From Gigaspora margarita (Eukaryota; Glomeromycota; Glomeromycetes; Diversisporales; Gigasporaceae), in contig WTPW01001654.1 of assembly GCA_009809945.1 (NCBI GenBank), positions 24,787-88,786 on the forward strand: 64,000 nucleotides of DNA, in the 5' to 3' direction. Under the pieces are notes generated by a model that was not told where the DNA came from, did not search any database, and worked only from the letters and a program-made list of their open reading frames with translations. The stretch's first letter is position 1. Each line of letters opens with the position of its first letter. A program made the position numbers and the translations under genes. Positions 21,835-33,200 of this stretch are shown piece by piece.

Positions 21835-23640
21835 CAACTCTTCAAGCATAAAACTGTCCTTGCTACTTCACTATCCAACCTATTTCTCATTTGTGTAATC
21901 ATTTGTCTAGCAATTAAAAAAGCTTTATTTGAGGCAATACTTGTTGCTTGAATACACAAGTAATCTCTAGCAATTCAACTCAATCTTGGATATGTGCATT
22001 GTTTTCTGCTACCAAATTAGTAGATCTACCTTATTCTCCAAAGATAAAGCTAAGTATATTTCTAATTCATCTCATATACAATTCATAGTTAGCAATAGAG
22101 AGGTTGAATTTCTTTCTTGTTAAGAATTAGTTAAGTATAACTAATAAAAAAATCTTTGTATATTTGATAAATCACCAGAAGATATTGTAGTTGGATTTGG
22201 TATTTTAGTAGAATAATCAGTGAGATTTGAAATATATTGATTGCTTTGGTTTTTTCATCTATATTTTGAATATGATTTTTTTTTGGGTCAAGCAATACTA
22301 AAGTTTGTGAATTTTCATTTAGAATTAGCCAGTAATTATCTAACTTTTGATAGATCATAATTGCTATTTGTTTTTGTGAGAAATTTTTATTATCTTTATA
22401 TCAAGATAAATGATTCTGAATAGCAAGAAAAACAAATCAAATATCACTATGTGTTGAATAACTAGAGACAAAGAGAAGTTAGATAGTATATTTGATTGGT
22501 TCTAAGTAGGGTTCCTCAAAGTTGAATTGAATCATATATTAGCCATATTTGAATTTGATCAAATTGAATAAGCCCTTGATTTGAATTTGGTTTGATCAAA
22601 TCAAGTCAAATCAAATTTACTTGTAATTTTTACAAAATTTTAAATTTTGGTTACTTTTCAAAATTTTCAATTTACATAAAATTTTAAATTTTGGTTACTT
22701 TTCAAAATTTTCAATTTACATAAAATTTTACTAAATTAATTGATTTTCTTATTAAATAAAAAATGTTCTTCTAATCAAAATAGCCCTAGTTAAATAGAAC
22801 AAAAAAGCAGTTGTCTTAATAAAATTTTATGTAAATAGATATTGTATCTATAGTTTCAACAAATATTTGTCAAATTGAATTGAATATCTTGTTAATTTGA
22901 ATATAATTTGATTTGGAATTTCAGTATTTGAATTTTATTTGAGATCAAATATTTGATAGAATCAGATCAAATTGAATTGAATTGCGGAACTCTAGTCTAA
23001 GAGTATTAGTATATCCTTTATTTTTGAATTAATGAAAATTGTTATTTATTTATTATTTTTTATTAAAAAAACTTACTTTAATATCTAAACACTTATTTTC
23101 ATCTGGGTACTTTTGATTGAGAACTTCATTATTGGCTGAAAGCATGTTCAGAACAGGTTCTATTTTTTTATTTTTCCAATATATAATAGATAGGTTTCCA
23201 TCTGGTCTTAATATCTACCTCAAAAGCTAGATAGTTAATACTATTTAAATCATATAATTTTTTGAAATTATTGATTATAGCTGCAATGCTTTGATATAAA
23301 ACATCAATAACATACTTTAACTATTGATTTATCAATCAAATTAATTTCACAACAAACTGCCAAGTTTAATACTTGGGTCACATACCAATAATAAGAAAAA
23401 ACAAATTATTAAAGTGTCTCTTTTAGTAGCAAACTGCATAAAACTATTGATAATACATTATTTGTAGTTAGAGCCAAAGTTTTTTCAGTTATATAGTGTT
23501 TTTCTAAGGTATTTACAATTGCATTATTAATATTAATTTCTGTATATCACTCTTTTATTGGAATAATATCAAGAAGAAAATTTATCAATTTCTAGTTTAC
23601 ATCCATTTAAAGATTTACTTGAACCCTAACTATGGCTCTA
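21835..23640 (-). pseudogene. hAT-family transposase, decayed
   Basis: A DNA transposase that in intact form would cut and paste hAT elements. On the minus strand the segments come in the family's order: FLLDIIPIKE, NAIVNTLEKHYITEKTLALT near 23540, QVLNLAV near 23370, KLDNYWLILNENS and LLDPKKN near 22320, ELEIYLALSLENKVDLLIW near 22070. The C-terminal dimerisation segment is YPRLS-stop-IARDYLCIQATSIAS to MRNRLDSEVARTVLCLKSWI near 21840. Stops and frameshifts are scattered, and a hAT-type MITE splits it at 22507-22994. The N-terminal BED finger was not found. The family call rests on the dimerisation segment and is strong; activity is excluded. Confidence 0.8.
22507..22994. mobile_element. hAT-type MITE inside the hAT transposase remnant
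   Basis: Ends TAGGGTTCC and GGAACTCTA, the same ends as the 2.1-kb element at 9696. TCTAAG occurs at both flanks, within an imperfect 8-bp duplication. The interior is built of ATTTGAATTTGATCAAAT-type repeats. A shorter relative lies at 51584. Confidence 0.75.
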
Positions 23641-24889
23641 ACAACTCTGATATGAAAGCATATTTAGTCTTTATAAAAAACAATTTTAGTTAGAGCAAAA
23701 ACAAGTTATACAATCACCAAACCAAAAAAGGAGCTAAACAAAAATTAATAAACACTTAGAAAACACATATAGTTATTTCATTTTTTATCTCCTCTTAAAA
23801 AGAAGTAAGAGAAGATAGATATACAACAATTTATTAAAGTTCTTCTAGCATTTATTAGTAGATAGAAAGAAAATTTGAAAAAGTCTCCCAACGCTTCAAG
23901 AAATTTTTGAAAAAAGTGGGCATTCTAGTCTGACCTGAAAAGGTAGATCATTTGGTACAATAAACAAAACAAATACAGCGTATTTCTTTTTTGGTAATAA
24001 TAACAATCAGACAATCAATCAAGATAAAGTAAACAAATAAACAAAGACTACATGTAAAATTTAGAAGTCATCAAATAGAAATTTCTGGAAAGATAGATAT
24101 TCAATTAACAACAATAAAGTTTAGGGAAAACCAGTTTTAGATAAGAGATTAGGATTATCACAACAAATTGAGAACACAATAAAGCTAGATGACATAAAGA
24201 ATCTGTACACCTAAGCACAGGAAGAAGTATAATGGGTACACGATGACAAAAATCTTAACCTTAAAAATAGATAGACATATAGCTAACTATATTGGGATAA
24301 GTGTCCCAAACTTTATAGCAATTATTAGATGCTCAATTGATTAGTATAAATAGATATCATAATAAAACTCTTTCTGCTAATCACTTGTACACAAAATTTT
24401 CCAACTTAATTATTTTAAAAATCTTTATAACTTTATAATTTATTAAGTTATCCTAGTTTCTACTCTTAAATAAACTTGTTCTACTCTCCAAAATATATAT
24501 AATACTCAAATTTTATTACAAAAATCCTCAAACTTATTAAGTAAAGGCCTTTTGGCCTAAAATTGTATTTTTCTAAAATACATCTAAAACGGGCTTTTTA
24601 ATTTATTTTGCAAACTAAGGGAAAGTTAAAGAGCATACTTTTCTCATCATAACAAGCTTTATTTCAAGTTTATAGCTCTAAAACTGACTGAAATATACTA
24701 GAAAAACCTTAAACTTTTTATATTTCTTTTTTTTTTTTTTTTCTTTTTTAACTTTGCTACAAAAAATACCCTATAGGCGTTTTTTGTGTAGCATAAAATC
24801 GTGTTACCCACATTTTTAATAACCTCAATCTTATTGGTTCTCACAAATTATTAATTAAATTTACACAAAGCAAATATTTCCTTTTTTGT

Positions 24890-25040
24890 AACCTTTCTAA
24901 TTTACACAAAGCAATATTATCAATCTGCACATTTTGTGTAACACGTTATTTGTGTAACACGTGACCTGCATCATGTGATCTAAATAGCACGTGACTTGTG
25001 TAACATACACTTGCTTAGTTGGTGTTACTTTACATGAAAC
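24890..25040 (+). promoter_or_regulatory. Repeated TGTGTAACAC and CACGTG motifs in the LINE-A leader
   Basis: TGTGTAACA-type words occur four times and CACGTGAC twice (24958, 24988), 170-320 bp before ORF1. LINE promoters are internal and lie in this leader, so these clustered motifs are candidate regulatory sites. No expression evidence. Confidence 0.3.
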
Positions 25041-25210
25041 AAATTATACCTTTTTGTGAAGCTCTCAACAATCTCTATCTTATTATCCTAGTCATTAACT
25101 TTAATTTTCCCTTGAATAATTCTAAATATATATTATATATCTTATTTAATTAAATTTGAACTACTTTTCTACCTATCTACAAAATTACTATATAACTCAA
25201 TATATTTAAC

Positions 25211-26091
25211 ATGCCTACACTTACTACTGAAGAACCTAATTCCTATGATATCGACTACTTTTATCCTAAATACAAAGATCGTTTTGGAGTATTTATTAAA
25301 GAAACAGATGCTGCAATACTTAAAGTAATGCAATCTGCCTTTAGTTCTCCCAATTGTGAAACCAAAATTAAAAATACCTATCACTACTTCCCTGTACCAA
25401 CTCAACCAACAATTAGTACTTGTATTTGTAAAAAATACCATGTTAATTTTACATCTCAATTTTATCGCATTCCTACTGAACTTACTACTAAAACACTCTC
25501 TCAAGAACCAACTCCTATGGACACCTCCCCAATTGTTAATATTAAAGAAGATTTCCTAAAATTAAAGATACTGTTCCCAAATCACCTATTAAACAATCTA
25601 CAATTCAAAATCTTAACCTTACAAATACACAACCTAGAATCTTATTTCCAAACTACCATCCAGGTCCAACTCCTACAGCTTTTACTCCTCATTCACAACA
25701 CTTTCATACTTGTTTCTTATGCAAAGCTAAAGATATTCCTTGTGTTAAATTATCTTCAAATGAACAACATGCACCAGACTATACCAAATGTTGCATCTTT
25801 AAGGGACGTTTATTGCATTGTGAATGTGCTAAACTGACTGAAGACTTTAAACTAGCTCCTGTTCAAAAAAAATTAAACTTAAAACAACTCTCCTTTTGTC
25901 ACTTTTACTACTACTTCACACTTTCAAAAGAAGAAAAACTCAATTTTCTTAGAAAACTTGCACAAAGAGGTAAACAAATTAAAGGTAAAAAACAACAACA
26001 ACAGCAACAGCAACAACAACAGCAACAGCAACAACAATAGCAACAACAACAACAACAACAACCACAACAGCAACAGCAACAGCAACAACAA

Positions 26092-26123
<32 letters not shown>

Positions 26124-27725
26124 ACAACAACAATAGCAACAAAAACAACAACAACCTCTTAATAAAGAACAGCAAATACCTTCTAATAAAAATTCATCTT
26201 CTAGCAAAACTTCCAATACTCATGCCAAATCTAATCCAACTTATGATTGGCTTGCAAACTTTCCAATCACTGAAGAAATGGAACCCAATAAAAAACTCCA
26301 AACACATACTTCTTCTTTATTATACAATTTTCTTAAAACACATCTTCACAATTTTTATCCTGGTAGTATAATTAAAGAAGGTACAAAAAATACCAAACTA
26401 CTTAAAGCTAGCTTTCACTATATAATTAGAACAATGGCAGGAGAAAGCCCTGATTTTCTTACTAGTTACATATATGAAAAAAATCCAACTGTAGACAAAA
26501 GTGCTAAAATACCCTTTGATATCCGCGAAAAAACCCTTAAACTCTTAATCCACAAATTTACAACAGTGCTTTTTACAAAACTCAACTATACTGAAATCTT
26601 TGCATCTTCAGCAACAATTCCTCCTTACAAACCAGAAGACTGACTTCAATTCTGTTTAAACTTAGCACGAATGCATCTTTATTTATCAGATAACTACCAG
26701 GCAATTAACTATAATAAATTTGCTGAGGATCTAAATCTTCGGCCTAAGAAATACAACCTCTATCCATATACAATCTCTACAGATAAACCAGAAAAATATC
26801 TTACTATTAAACATGATAACAAATTTAATATCCAACTCCTTTTTAATATTCCTAAATCCTTATTTCTTAAAAAATTTTCTATTCCTTTACCAAACAACTC
26901 TCTTGACCATTTTAAAGAATGGTTTGAACAATTTTTTCCTATCTATAACCGCCAATTCACTAATTCATTGGAAAAAGAACAAACCTTTAATACTTTAAAA
27001 AAAGAAATATGAAGAAAATTTATTCTTCAGCTCAAAACCTTTTTGCCTTTTCAATTTACTTTTCAAGAACCATATAATTTACAAGAAAGACGCAATGAAT
27101 GTTTTCGTTCTATCAACTACTATATTCTTACTTGCAAGCATACAGACTGTAATTATATTAATGAAAACCATCAACATGATACATCTAAACTTTTCAAAGA
27201 TATACTAGACCAATCATTTAAGTCTTTTCCAAAAAAAACTCTTAANATAGAAGATCTTATTATTGATGAATCAATATTCTATATTGACGCGAAACATAAA
27301 GCATCATTTGACAAACCCTTTCCAACTAGACTTCTTGATGAACTTGCAGATAAAGCAGAAGTAGCTTACTGTGCAGACAATTTGGTAGAGACAAAACAAG
27401 GATGCCTAATGCCTTTTTTTATAAATATTTAATATCATGTCAACAAATTGCAGCACAAAACCACAATATTGTCAATCTTATCAAAAGTACAGCTATTGAT
27501 AAAATTACCAATGAACTTATTGATACAGACTTTCTGGCATGAGTAATTACTTACTTTGATCTTATCAAAGACAAACAACCATCTTTTTCCCAAATAGCCA
27601 AATTTTATAAAGAACAAGCATAGCCAGAGGCTGAACAATTTTTATTAACAAAGTTCAACATTAACTTTCAAATTCCATCACTTATTAAAGAATCTCTCTT
27701 CTTTAAGGAAACTCCTTTTCAATAA
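25211..27725 (+). pseudogene. LINE-A ORF1 with poly-Gln tract (decayed)
   Basis: ORF1 proteins of LINEs bind the element RNA. The start ATG at 25211 opens MPTLTTEEPNSYDIDYFYPK. A frameshift near 25560 moves the frame to one that continues to 27420; a second shift in a T-run leads to the natural TAA at 27723-27725. A Cys-rich cluster (CFLCKAKDIPC, then CC and CEC) at about 25709-25830 looks zinc-binding. A glutamine tract encoded by CAA/CAG repeats follows (25991-26150). The C-terminal half has KPED, stop, LQFCLNLARM (26641), KKEI, stop, RKFIL (27010), FLA, stop (27540) and EQA, stop (27621). All four stops are TGA/TAG where Trp is likely. No RRM was recognised. The long C-terminal part is unusual for a LINE ORF1 and of unknown role. 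Confidence 0.7.
25991..26155 (+). repeat. CAA/CAG trinucleotide array coding poly-Gln in LINE-A ORF1
   Basis: About fifty CAA/CAG codons, with two CAG-to-TAG changes (26038 and near 26134) inside the tract. It sits in the ORF1 frame, so it is a real poly-Gln tract. The long Leu- or Cys-rich frames on the other strand are shadows. Confidence 0.85.
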
Positions 27726-29140
27726 CTTTGTCTTCTACGAATAACATAAATGCAGCCACCGCTTCTCTAAAAGTTACATCCTTAGTAGTTAGAGAAGAGA
27801 ATGATGTAAGTAGGCAGGTGGTAAAGCCTATTTACCCGGAAGATTTAGATAACGATGGTCTTCTAACATCTAATCAGAGGACTTTTGAATCTTGNNGAGC
27901 NATGCAAGCNGGGCATATANTGATCGCTATAGAAGANAATACACTAANTATCTCAGAATCCATATCATCATCTCCCTCTGAGATATTACCCTCTAATATT
28001 AACAACAATCTATTACCAAATTATCCTAATAATGAATTATCACCTATACAACAACATAATCCTACTCACTTTATAGAACAAGAGATATATAATGAATATG
28101 AATTGCTATCAGATAACTCTGATAATGATTCCAATACATCAACTGCACATAATGATACTACTGAAAGAACAAATATCAACTATTACCCCAATCCACTTGA
28201 GATCTATGACCCATTAACTTGCTTTAACAAATTTTTATACTATCATATATTACAATCTTTACCCTCACCACAAACTGTTGGCTCCTTTTTAACTTATCTA
28301 CAAGAGGAATATCCAATGTTTTATACAGAACAGAATATTAGAATTTCTATTAAATATAGCAGAATTGATTATGTTTTTGAAGAAGCACACATATATTTAC
28401 CACAAGAGTTTCTTTTACCTAATCACTTCTTTGTACACTTTGAAGATTTTCATCTCTTTTATAAAGCCTTACTCAAATCAAGCAATCCAACATTAAATAT
28501 TTCAAACTACAATTCAACATCTTCTAGTATCCAAACTCTACCAGAACCCAACCCTAACCATCTACATCTTAATATCACTAAACACAATGTTAGAGGCTTT
28601 AATGCAGCCTCCAAAAGACAAGCCTGGCAAGACTACTGTATTAATCATAACATTTCTATTGCAGGCATCACAGAAACCAAAATTTCACACAAAACAAAAC
28701 TCTGTTTCTGCAATAACAACTTATACACTTACTACTAGGCTAACTCAGATAGCTCTGCAGAAGGAACTGCAATTATGATCTGCAACTATCTTAAACCACA
28801 TGTACATAGCTGCCATATACATGCGGGTGGGGCCATTGCTCTAGATCTTTTCTTCAAAGGCAATATCAAACTACGCATTATTTCAGTATATCTCTTTTCT
28901 ACTGATATAACTAAAAGAAACCAAACCCAAAATACAATTATTAAATGGATCCTTCAAGCACAACAACTTAATCTTCATCCTATTATTATTGGTGACTTTA
29001 ATACACAGGATAATAATACTAGTTCTTTAGCAAAATATAAACTTATTAACTTTTTGCACCGTACTAGCATGTTTGATATTGGAGCACACTTTAATAACAC
29101 ACATTACACATGGTCAAACAACTCACAAAATAGCAGAATT

Positions 29141-30215
29141 TTTTTTTTTTTCCCTTAGACAGTCTCGTAGTCAACTTTATTAGAATATTTTTAAATGCAA
29201 AAAATTCAGGAGTTACATCATTCTAATCTATAAGCGCTACATCACCCTGCTCTATTTTTCAAGAATACAACGTGCGACCTGCCGCACTAATATGATAAAA
29301 CAAACAAAGTTTGCTATCAAAATTAGAAGGCGTTGTCAGACAGCCTAAACTAAAACCTTCTTCTCCACGCTTCTCGAGTAAAGGAAATTTGGAAAAAAAC
29401 TAACATATAGAAAATAAGGAAAATATAAATGGGGGAAAACATACACTACCTAAGCGAAAACCAAAGTATACGAAAACAAATGTCAAATGAAAAGAATGAA
29501 GAAAAAGGCAGAAATCAGGCTGTCGACAATGCTAATTTCGCCAGAAGCTATTTTAAAAATTATATGAAACCTCGCAATAGATTGCCTAGTATCATATGTA
29601 CAGCAAAAACATATAGAAAAAAGCTGATAGAATATATATAAAAAAAAAAGAAAACTACGGCAAATGGAAGGTTCTAGAAAGAAATTTCGTTTCGTATTCA
29701 TCTCCAAACTATCCACGTCCTGAACTTTACTCGTTACTTGATCCAATTCAGAAGCCGCATTCCCAAAATAGAAGAGTAAACAATGCCGATCTTTTGGAGG
29801 GAGTAAACCAAATCGCCCACTTTTGTCAAAATTTCGAAAGCCAAAAGAGCGCCGAGAGAAAGTACCAAAGTAAAAGGACTTTGAAAGAGTTACGCTATAT
29901 AGAATAAAATATCTAACCAAGTATTTACTTCTGTTTTCACATCTATAAAACTTGACAAAGCTCCAGGTTGTTAAGCCTACTACTTCTTTGCTTGGTAATA
30001 CTAGAGTCCTCTGCCGGGAGACCTCTCCCATAAGGGTTCGAGTCTTTTTCATCTCTATTTCAGTTACAACCAAGCATACAAGATTAGTCTTGAGTCCCAG
30101 CTGCTCCTAGTAGAGTTTTGTTTTGTGTTAGGTATGTTAACTATAGAGTTTTCGTAGGTCAGCTTTCTTGAAATTTTGGTACAAGGGATCGTTGGAAAGA
30201 GTTATAATATTTATG
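29141..30215 (-). mobile_element. Processed retrocopy of a polyadenylated RNA inserted in LINE-A ORF2
   Basis: The 1,075-bp insert is flanked by AAAATAGCAGAATT at 29127-29140 and 30216-30229 (14-bp target duplication). Read on the minus strand it ends in a poly-A run (T-run at 29139-29151) with AATAAA about 24 nt upstream (29176-29181). No LINE protein is encoded. These are the marks of a cellular RNA copied in trans by LINE machinery. Insert plus duplication is 1,089 bp, a multiple of three, so the LINE frame is kept on both sides. Base composition is visibly less AT-rich than the surroundings. Confidence 0.85.
29483..30073 (-). pseudogene. 196-codon open frame in the retrocopy, unknown protein
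   Basis: The longest frame of the retrocopy, in the sense direction, opens with MVVTEIEMKKTRTLMGEVSR and is uninterrupted. It has basic and aromatic-rich segments and no recognisable domain. A 3' UTR of about 340 nt to the poly-A would follow. It may be the ORF of the source mRNA or a chance frame in a non-coding RNA. An antisense GGTTCGAGTC (30029) with a preceding GGGAG/CTCCC stem resembles the end of a class II tRNA but has no matching acceptor stem. Confidence 0.4.
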
Positions 30216-33200
30216 AAAATAGCAGAATTGATTATATATGGACTGATTCTTTCAATATTCAATTCCTTCTTTCATACAAACTTGACAATAGCCGTACTAG
30301 CACCCTTAGTGATCATCTTATCCTTACTACATCCTGGACATTCCCTTATGCATACCATAAAAACCCTCGATTTCATACTGGCATCAGCCGTAGAATTTTC
30401 AATTACAAATCTATGTCCTCAGACCAATGGTCTGAATTCACAGAACTTACTACTCGCTTATTTATACAACACAAAATTCTTCCATCTACAGACATACAAG
30501 AGAATATTAATACTACCTGGCACAAAATACAGCAATGTATTATACAAGCAGCGATGCAAACAATACCCAACAAAAAATGCAAAAAACGCAGCTACAACCA
30601 TACATATACCCCACACTGTACTGCACTCCATATTGGACTCAAAAAACTTGGACATCTTATTAAAATTATTAAAAATAATACTAATCTCTATTTACCCCAC
30701 ATTAACTCAAATATTAGTATTATTAATTCCTATACCAAATGCAATCTTAATTCTCTTCCATCACTAGATCATACCCATATTCAAAACTGGCTCCAGCAGG
30801 CATATGATACTTGGAAACAACTATATCATGCATATTATCTTGAATATTCTTTACTTTTATGACAACAAATCAACCAGGCCTCAGAAAAAAGATGTGAAAC
30901 ACTTATTTCCAAACCCTCTCAGGCCATTAACAATATTCTTGACAGATATCAACCTCCTATTCATTTTTCTAATATCAAGCTAGCAGACCAACTTATTACA
31001 GACCCTTATATGATCAAACAACATATTCAATCACACTTTTACAACTGGACAGCTTACAGACCTATTAATCAAACACTTTTTGACCAATTTTGGCACCAGT
31101 ATTATCTTCCACTTGATCATATTAATCCTAACTGGTACAACTCTTTTATGCTTCCTATCACTGACAATGAGGTCACTCAAACAATTGCTAGTCTTCCAAA
31201 TGGCAAAGCTTGTGGCCCCACAGGCATAAGCTATAAAATGATAAAACATATTAGCTCTTCTTGTATTACTACAATAACAGTACTATTTAATCAATGCCTA
31301 CTTACAGGATGCATTCCCAAATCCTGGAAACATAGCAGAATATTTTCTATTCCTAAAAAAAATGCCTTCGATGGCAACCTCAACCTTACTCGGCCTATTA
31401 GCCTTATTGAGCACTTTCGAAAACTGTATACCAAAATCTTAACTAACAGACTTAATCATATCTTTTCACAATATCCTATACTATCACCATTCAATTANGT
31501 TGCTTTACCTGGCAANAGCACATCCAATCCAATCNANATTCTCAACAACCTAATCGAAGATGCTAATTGCAACTACAAAGACATATGGCTGTTGTCTTAG
31601 GATATGAGCAAAGTTTATGATTCTGTAAACTTTACTCTTCTTCAACACTCCCTTTCACGCCTTTCACTACCTTCTAGTATCATTAATATACTTATTAATT
31701 TACTTGAAGACAGACAAAATACAGTTATTACTAATCTGGGTCTCACCTCATCTTATCAAGTACAGAATGGCATTGACCAGTGTGAAACCATTACACTCCT
31801 TCTATGGCAGATCTATTATGATCCACTAATATCCTATATTTACTCTAATTCACCAGGATATACAATTGAAACAACATGGATTACAAACCTTAAAAACAAT
31901 ACAACTGATAAGGCTAAAGCCAAATGTTCTATACTAGCATATATGGATGATACATTATGGATTGCATCATCCCAAGCAGAGCTTGCTAACATACTATTTA
32001 TTGCAGAATCCTTTTATACTATGGCTAATATACAAGTTAATCCATCCAAATCTATACTTACAACCAATTGCAAAAGCACCAACTACAACCCTATCATATA
32101 CAACAACCAATCTCTCCCATTATGGCCAGCAGACCAACTTTTCAAGTTCCTTGGATGTCAGTTTACACTCAATAATAAACAAATCAAACAAACACAACTT
32201 ATAATTGCAGAATCCTCACAACTTATTAATATTGCTAAAACAAAANNCATTACTNATACTCAAGCANGATACATTATCAATACNNTTATTATTCCAACTA
32301 TTGAATACCGGCTACAAAATATTGTAGTCAATAGATCAGTTTGCAACAAAATTCTTACTCAACATATAGGGTTAATCAAACATAAAGCCAAACTTAGCCG
32401 TACTATTCCTACTAGCACTCTAATCCATCCTCAGTTATACTATATCAAAAATATTTGGGATATNCAACTCCAACATCATATCTCAAACTTTGTTAAACAC
32501 CTTAACTACAATAACCTACTTGGAACATCTCTGTATATTCACATCCAGCAGATCCAAAACAATCTCTGGTCCACTACTAGCATCTTTTCACATCCTAATC
32601 CTATTATTGATGGACCTAACAAACAAACAACCAATTTCAAAATTATCCAATTGTTCAAACATCTTGATTGGACAATTAATCCTAATCCTAGCTATAGTAT
32701 TCCCTATACAATCAAGGAAGGAAATATTTTATTGGAATCTCTCCTATCATCACATCCAAAGTATTCAACTTTCAAAAAGCAAATTCGACACCATCATCAT
32801 TTGTTTTTGGACCAACTTACTTCTTTCGACAATTCTTGCTTACTGGACTGGAAACACATCTCACCAAGACTCAACAAAATACCAAAAGGGTGAATACCTC
32901 TATGGTTCACATATTTAGAGGACCAAACTACTAGTTATTTATATGAACGCACTCTCCACCAACATTTCCAGCTGCCCCAAAGCAACTACTATAGTTATAC
33001 AAAAGGACACTTTTCTAGACACACTAAGCCATGGCTTATTACTCTTTTGAACAACCAAATTATTCTTGGCAAAGCATGGCGTAGACCAACTACCTCTGAC
33101 TTTATACTAATAATACACTGGAAAAGCTTTATTGAAACACAATTTACACATCTATATTCTACTCCCCCTATTACTACATCTCCTTGTACTAGTTGCCCAC

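Noticed and set aside
25911..26216. Long Cys-rich or Leu-rich frames on the minus strand
   Set aside because: They are antisense readings of the CAA/CAG array, which lies in the proper frame of LINE-A ORF1 on the plus strand.
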